DNA of 64,000 nt from Riptortus pedestris (Eukaryota > Arthropoda > Insecta > Hemiptera > Alydidae), in the NCBI GenBank assembly GCA_019009955.1, contig CM032228.1:204581001-204645000 (forward strand). Reading direction: 5' to 3'. The first letter of the stretch is position 1; every line of letters starts with the position of its first letter. Made by a program: the position numbers and the translations under genes. The notes beneath the pieces are model-generated. The model saw only the letters and a program-made list of their open reading frames with translations. It was not told the origin of the DNA and did no database searches. Positions 57,761 through 64,000 of this stretch are shown one piece after another.

Positions 57761-59396
57761 TATAAAATATTTACAGTTAATTTTTCAATAAAATAATTCG
57801 TTGTATTGTCATCACATTAATTATTTGGTTAATAACGTTATTTTTAGGAACAATGTAGATTTATAGTTTAAACGGCCTGATTCGTTTTTAATTATGCTGA
57901 GTAACATGCCTATAAATGATGACAAATTTACTTCCACCCTAAACATGCAATCTGCCTGATTATAAATGATTTTTTCTACTCAATATCTCTACAAATATTT
58001 TTATATTTATATTAGTATTTTTATCTCGTATTGAAATATTTTGATCTCATATTGAAATATTTTTGATAGTATTTTTATTATATGATACAGATTTCGGGCC
58101 TTTGCTTTAATGCATTTTTAAACTTTGAGTTGTTGTTTTTTTTTTACATTCCTTTGGTGCATTAAAGAGATTTACAATTAGAAAATGAAATACATTTCTC
58201 GAAATATTAATGTTTGCGTTCAGGAGTTGGACGTATATGTCAGTATCTTGTTTTGTAATTGAGTCGTACAATTGTTTGGAAAAAATAAGAAAATGTTGTT
58301 TTTTAATGTGTTTTTCTTCAATATATAAATTAGTATAACATATTTTTCGACCCCCGAAGAGTGAGCAACTTGAATTTGTTAACTTGCTATTGATAGCGAA
58401 TCGTATTGCCCGCTATTGATATTTAATTATTGAAATCTAAGTCTTTGAGTTTTATAGTGGCTAACATAACACAAGTTAATTGACTTTGGAAAATTTCATA
58501 GCTTATTTGTAACAGATGTTCCATTGGACGATGTTTTTTAAGAGATTTCTGTAGAACGAAATGGGATTATAATGTCTTATGTTCTTCTAAATGGCTAAAC
58601 CAGCCTTAGTTTTTGCCTGTAGTCAATTCTTAAATCTTATGGGTAAAATAACTCTATTCTTTATGGAGTCAAATTCTGTTGAGAGTGAGCTACAATACGT
58701 TTTTCGAGGTTAGATCTTATAATACTCTGAAGCAACAGAACCATCGTGTCATGTCTGTCTAGATCTAGATATCTACCTTTTATAATTAAACATCTTTATA
58801 TACTTTAAAGATTTATAGGTATAATATTAGCTAGGACTTGTTTATATATATTAGAATTAGCATTGGACCTAATATTGAATCCCGGGGAACGCCATATTCA
58901 ATTCCAACACAATCATTATCATTAGCTTCTACTTTCTGTAAAGTTTTTTTAATTTTTGTAAAGGTGGTATATGTATGACAAAGACGTACATGACACATGC
59001 TCCTACCATAATGTTGCTATAATTTATCCAATTGTATTTGTTCATGTATCAAGTTGAAAGTTTTGCTGAACTTATTGAGACTTTTTAGCAAAAGCTGAAA
59101 TGCTGCATATTACGCTTTCTGGAATATGTTCTTACTATATTCATATCAGATTTCCTCCTGGGAGGGGTTTTTCCTGTTGCTTCTTTTAGATGCTCCGGGA
59201 AACAACTACGGAATACATTCATTAAATAGTTCAGTTAAAGGCGGCAATATTTGAAATCGTAATCTTAGGAATTTATTCCTCAAAAAGACGGATAGAGAAT
59301 ATCGAGTGAATATTTATTCTTTCTTAGTTATTGGACAACAAATCACCGATTTGTATAGGGATGGAGTAGATATTAGCATAGAGATCGTAATCATAT
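57761..59396. other. Gene-free AT-rich DNA
   Basis: No motif or repeat recognised between two minus-strand AT-core pieces. Confidence 0.5.
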
Positions 59397-59935
59397 TTAG
59401 CATATTTTCTTTAAAGGAAATCAGCTATTGAGGTCGTACTCGTGACGCTATTTTTTGAAAAATTCTCTCAAATGTCCATCAATCCTACCTAATACTTGGC
59501 GAAAATGAGGTCTTGTTTGACCGTAACCAAAAAGATATATAAGCGTTTCATGCAAAACAAAAGATAAGTATTATAACGATGAAAATTGGACCACTGGGAG
59601 GTGGGAGTTTAGAGGGAGGAATTTCGGCAACTGGAAATATCTCAGTTATTATACGCCGAATCGAAAAATTGTATAGAACGAAAATAAAATGTACTATAAA
59701 TATTGTTATATACATTTATTCTCTATCATTATTATTACTGGATTTATTTGGATTTTTAGTTTTCCGACTTCAGTAAACCCCCACTCCGACTTCTGTCATG
59801 TTATCAATAAGCTGTTATATCATGAACCAGTTCATTCCCAGCTTAAATACCGAACACTGTTTCCATTGAACGTTTACTGTGTAAGATGCATGCAATCAAG
59901 TAGTGTGATGACGTCATAAATTAAGATTTTGCGGA
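59397..59935 (-). mobile_element. AT-core family, nearly complete minus-strand copy without AT tract
   Basis: The 3' palindrome is decayed (TTTCTTTAAAGGAAATCAGC); the interior is present in reverse order (GGACCACTGGGAGGTGGG, CGAATCGAAAAATTGTATAG, AACCCCCACTCCGACTTC, ATAAGCTGTTATATCATGAA). The left terminus is not recognisable. The two short open frames here are chance readings. Confidence 0.6.
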
Positions 59936-60120
59936 CGTGAATCAAGAATATTTATTTCTTCTACACCATACTCGATATTTAACTGTTACATTCCATAATA
60001 AAGATTGTATTACCTAATGGCTGAAATAGGGGCAATTTTCGAAATTCAAAATATTACCGTTATTACGAGCCGTATCGTAAAATGTTATAGAACCAATCTT
60101 GTTATGCTATTGATGCTCTA
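59936..60120 (-). mobile_element. AT-core family, further minus-strand interior fragment
   Basis: GAAATTCAAAATATTACCGTTAT and GTTATAGAACCAATCTTGTT repeat the interior already present in the adjoining copy, so this is a second, head-to-tail fragment. Confidence 0.5.
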
Positions 60121-60257
60121 CAATTTTTGTTCTATACATTTTTTTTGTAACGCAAGTATTAAACGAGTTATTTGTGCTTCTTGTTTTCTTTCTTTCTTCA
60201 AGGGAAGCTGGGTGGTAGAGGAACGAATCAATCTAGATGAACACAGTAGGCCTGCTA

Positions 60258-60311
60258 TGTCTAAATAAACGCATGGTAGAGAAAAACATCTACAATGCGT
60301 TTATTTAGACA
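60258..60311. repeat. Foldback: 23-bp arms with one mismatch, 8-bp loop
   Basis: Left arm TGTCTAAATAAACGCATGG... (60258-60280), loop GAAAAACA (60281-60288), right arm ending GCGTTTATTTAGACA (60289-60311). Neither TTAA nor TA duplications are evident at the ends. Confidence 0.8.
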
Positions 60312-60599
60312 GGGATCACATTCAGAGTAACAGCTCCACCTTCATTACCTGTTGACATTAACAAAAACCAATGGAAATCATGTAACCAACATTATTTAAA
60401 TTAACAACCTTAAACAAAAAAGAAAAAGAAAGAAGAACAAATTAAAATACAAGGTTAAGCCCAAGAGTCAATAAAAATAGAAATAAATATCACAGGAAAA
60501 CTGTGTACATCCAGATTTCCCTGTTTCCAGTCTTCAGTAAACCCCCCGCATCATAATCCTTTTATTCGTCGGCTTTTTACATAGAAATAGAGAATATAT

Positions 60600-61475
60600 G
60601 GTGAGATGAGATCACAAGTGTGGTTATACCAGCACTTGGGAAATCTGCTCAATTCCCCGTCCCTCATCTCTTTCATAAATTGTTATTTCTTTAGACGAAA
60701 CAAAAAACAAAAATATTTCGTCTTCAGCAATGTAGAACAATCTCAGGATGGCAACTACTGGTTGACTCTGCAGCTTAGCGTTTCAAGAAAACAAAGGTAA
60801 GTTTATTTTTATTTATTTATGTTGTGTCATTTCGTTTCAACTATTAGTTTATTTTATTAAGGAAGCTCACTACAAATATCTCTTAAAAGTACCACCATTA
60901 GTTTTAAAAATGAAATTTAAATAATTATACATTTATTTTAATATAAGCATATATTTCAGTTGTGCGAGAGACTTGCCTCAGTGCAACCCGCTGAACAACA
61001 TTATAACAAGGCTACACATATTTTCCTAAATGCGTTTTATCTACTAAATTAGTTAAAAATGGCAATGAACTGCTAACTGAAAGAAGTGGGATCCAGTTTT
61101 AGTAGTTTCAATGAGCGAAACTAGTTCATTCTAGTCTGCTAAACTCAGCAAATAGATAATTTAAGTAGAATCATTCCTTTAGATACAATTTCTCATAGCG
61201 TTCTATTTTAAAACCATTCAACAATTAAAATTCAGCCATTCTTATTCTGAATATTGTCTTTACATTGAGTGAGTCATATGTTAAAATTAGAATGAATTCT
61301 CAGGATATCTGGAATTGTCTGGCTTCTTTTCTAGTTTTAAAGACAGAAACGTTTTATTAAGACGAATGGAAGATACAGCAGTATTAATGAATCAAGAACT
61401 GGTATTATCAGATCTGATAACAGCTGGTAGGCTACGGCGACGAGTAAACAATGAGAAGCGTTACTGGTTTTTGCT
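60600..61475 (+). other. Unrecognised stretch with a good splice-donor-like site
   Basis: A 64-codon frame (60606-60800) ends at AAAG|GTAAGTTT (60797/60798), with an acceptor-like TATTTCTTTAG at 60694. The frame at 61315-61512 is of unknown nature. An exon of an otherwise unseen transcript is possible, but nothing else supports it. Confidence 0.2.
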
Positions 61476-61936
61476 CTATACCATCTCCCACCCTAGCTTA
61501 CATAGTTTTTAGTCTAAATCATCTGCCACCGCAATCGTACCTGCCCTTTTGGTCTATACCATCTCCCCACCCAAACTAACCTTTTTTTTTAGTCTAAACC
61601 ATCCCCCACCCAAGCTTACCTTGTTCTTGTTCTATACCATCCCCCACCCAAGCTTACCTGGTTTTTGGTCTATACCATCTCCTGCCCAAGCTTATCTGGT
61701 TTTTGGTCTATACTTTCTCCCCACTTAAGCTTACGTGGTTTTTGGTCTAAACCATCTCCCACCTCAATCGTACCTGGTTTTTGGTCTATACCATCTCCCA
61801 CCCTAGCATACCTGGTTTTTGGTCTGAACCATCTCCCACCCAGCTTACCTGGTTTTTAGTGTAAATCATCTCCCACCTCAAGAGTGGCTGGTTTGGTTCT
61901 AAAGCATCTCCCACCTCAAGTGCAAATGAAAGTGGT
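61476..61936. repeat. Minisatellite, 38-bp unit, about 12 copies
   Basis: Units of 37-40 bp start with CTATACCATCTCCCACC or CTAAACCATCTCCCACC at 61476, 61514, 61554, 61594, 61632, 61670, 61708, 61747, 61786, 61824, 61861 and 61899, and end ACCTGGTTTTTGGT. The period is not a multiple of three, so the frame at 61665-61859 is not protein-coding. Confidence 0.9.
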
Positions 61937-63899
61937 CGAACTTACTCGTGACTTAACGTTCTTCTTTGAATGTTGAGTGCATAGGAACACTCCTTTGTTC
62001 ACTTTCAGTTGCTCTCGAGCATACAACCTATTACTACTTCATCGACAACCCGCATCTGAGATGGAAGTAGTGTTCTACTTGGTCTACTTTACTGTCCTTC
62101 ATCTCATGTGATAACATTATGGTTTCATTACTTGTAGATTGGAGAGGGGACATTGAATTGTATTTTTTCTTGGTTTGACAATACACTGCTTTTGATACTG
62201 TTGATTTCCACTATGTCCTTTTTCCAGTATACTGTCAGTTTATGTCTTTAAGTACTATCACGTAATGTGTTTCTATAATTTCTAATCACTATTGTAGCTG
62301 TCAGAATTTTAGATTTGTTTGTAAGTCATGCTCTATTTTCATATTTCATGTCTATTGTTGCATTATTCTTGTTTGACTATCACTAATTGCAAATAAACAT
62401 TTTAAGGCGAGCTTAAAATCCAAGTCCCGTTTTCGCAGGCTTTCTATTGCAGGATATATAAAGAATAGACTGAATGATGTCTTCAGCATGTAGACTTATT
62501 TGAGGTTTCTTCCTCTAACTTGTCCTCTAGGTTCTATAGATTTCGTTTCAATTCCGCTCTTTGTCTAGTCTTTCCGTGGTCCACCTAAGTTTACTGATTT
62601 CTGTTAGGCGCGAATATTTAATTTCTGTAATTAAATTCAATGAGTTGTAAATTATTTCATGGTATTTCTATATTGTCATGTTTATTTTCTCTGTGCTCTC
62701 ACGATAAACATGCCTGCTGTATCTAGCAGGCCAAGGTTCTTCCTGGGAAAATAAACTAATGACAATAGTAAATGCCTCTTGAAAAGAGTCATTTAATTTT
62801 ATCATTCTAACGATTACTATTTCTATTTAAAGTTTTGATAATTGTCATTCTTCGTAATTATGAATTTTTCTTTTCATTAACAGCTTCCTGAGGGCCATGC
62901 AAAAGCATTGTTGCACAATTTAAAGGGCCAATGCTAGATCGAAAAACGGTATGTTGGGATGTTGTGGATAAAATTTAAAATGAAATGGTGATTTTACATG
63001 TTTGTGGGGTTAATAGTCGCTCCTCCAGGAGAATTCCCCTTACATGCTGTAACGTTTCAACTTGTCAATCAGACCTGAAAAGATATTTAACAATAAATCA
63101 CATCTACTGTGAAGATTAAATAAATTTAAGGTCATAAGTTGTTCATTCAACTAGTCAAAAGCTTTCTGCTGAAGTCGCAAAATTTGGTTTAAAGATTAGG
63201 TGAGTAGAGGAGTATAGAAATCATCAGACAGCTACAGATATTGTCAAAAACCTACTCCATGACTGTCCTGGCAGTATGGGCTTTAAGAGGTGCAGCCAAA
63301 GGAGTTTTATCTCCAGTCTAATTACTTTATTAGGTACGACACTGACCATTCAACCAAGATGATTGAGGCATTAAGAAAACCATCAATTGAGACAATCTTT
63401 TTATCCTTGGACTTTTGGTCTGTACACATTAATGATGTTTGGAGAACGTTTTGATTGATTAGGCTATTAGGAAATAAAGGTGCTGCTAAAATGAAGCAGA
63501 TTTCCATAATATAATTGAAAAATAAACAATCCCTATAACTGTGATACATTTTAAGAACAAGAGCTAGTGAAAATGCAGTTTTGCCTGCTTAAAACCCTAC
63601 ACGTCATATCTCACATACAATTTCGTTTGTCAAATGAGAGGTCATTGTTAAAATACTGGATATTTGGGCTGGCGTCGAATCTAATAACTAAGGTTAACTA
63701 TATAACACATTTCTAGGCGGTTCTTAATAACTTTAATGTTTACGATTTGGAATTTCACCTCTTTTCACAACTTCTGATCCCATTTTGCTATTGATTGGCA
63801 TGATGAAGGTACTGACATTTTTTTTTTATAAGGGCGTCAGTAGCAGATTCCACTTAGGTTAAATGTCAAAGTTGTTGAATGTTTCATGCTGTTTTCTCA
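61937..63899. other. Gene-free DNA
   Basis: Broken frames near 63180-63450 look weakly protein-like but have stops and no family motif. Confidence 0.4.
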
Positions 63900-64000
63900 T
63901 TTTAGCAGATTTCCCTTTGGGAAAATCAGCTATTGAGGTTGTACTCATGAAGCGATTTTCGAAAAATTCCCTCAAAAGTCCATCGATCATACCTAGCAAA
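63900..64000 (-). mobile_element. AT-core family, 3' end running off the window
   Basis: TTTTAGCAGATTTCCCTTTGGGAAAATCAGC is the inverted 3' terminus, followed by family sequence to the last base (CATCGATCATACCTAG). The remainder lies beyond the window. Confidence 0.65.

Noticed and set aside
61665..61859. 64-codon frame with repeated GFWS motif
   Set aside because: Product of the 38-bp minisatellite; the period is not a multiple of three and the frame lasts only because stops are rare in the unit.

Overview
This is an AT-rich, mostly non-coding stretch of a eukaryotic nuclear genome, almost certainly from an insect. The evidence is one complete gene whose translation closely matches insect PKA catalytic subunit C1 and whose coding region, as in Drosophila Pka-C1, has no introns, set in a dense mixture of DNA transposons, Helitrons, non-LTR retrotransposon relics and tRNA-derived SINEs. 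A hemipteran or other insect with a large genome is plausible, but the sequence alone does not settle the order. There are no operons, no CRISPR array and no intact rRNA or tRNA genes.

Layout. 1-6.3 kb: many copies and fragments of one short interspersed family, called here the AT-core family. It has a palindromic 3' end, inverted sub-terminal repeats and an internal (AT)n tract. This part also holds a LINE relic at 3.3-3.5 kb. 6.5-9.0 kb: an end-to-end piggyBac element (6513-8965) with TTAA target duplications and a transposase gene broken by a frameshift and altered at two active-site positions. 10-17.3 kb: more AT-core copies, including a head-to-tail run at 15.1-17.3 kb, and a ~70-bp minisatellite. 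18.3-25.7 kb: Helitron-family copies. One has a degenerate second piggyBac (24061-25232) inserted in it, which keeps only the C-terminal part of its transposase. 28.3-30.3 kb: an R2-like non-LTR retrotransposon relic lying inside an AT-core copy. 31.1-31.5 kb: a LINE RNase H/C-terminal relic. 32-41 kb: SINEs of two tRNA-derived families and a 71-bp TTAA-flanked hairpin MITE. 42.2-47 kb: the PKA catalytic subunit gene with a probable short 5'-UTR intron and a long AU-rich 3' UTR. From 41.2 to 49.3 kb I recognise no interspersed repeat. 49-64 kb: AT-core copies, SINEs, a canonical Helitron (56167-57298), a 38-bp minisatellite (61476-61936) and a long foldback (60258-60311).

The only gene I believe is functional is the PKA catalytic subunit. 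The rest is a record of nested transposition: SINE in AT-core element, piggyBac in Helitron, and R2-like LINE in AT-core element. The strongest candidate for something poorly described is the AT-core family. Its structure resembles Helentron-derived non-autonomous elements (HINE/DINE-1 type), and its microsatellite always lies at the same internal position.
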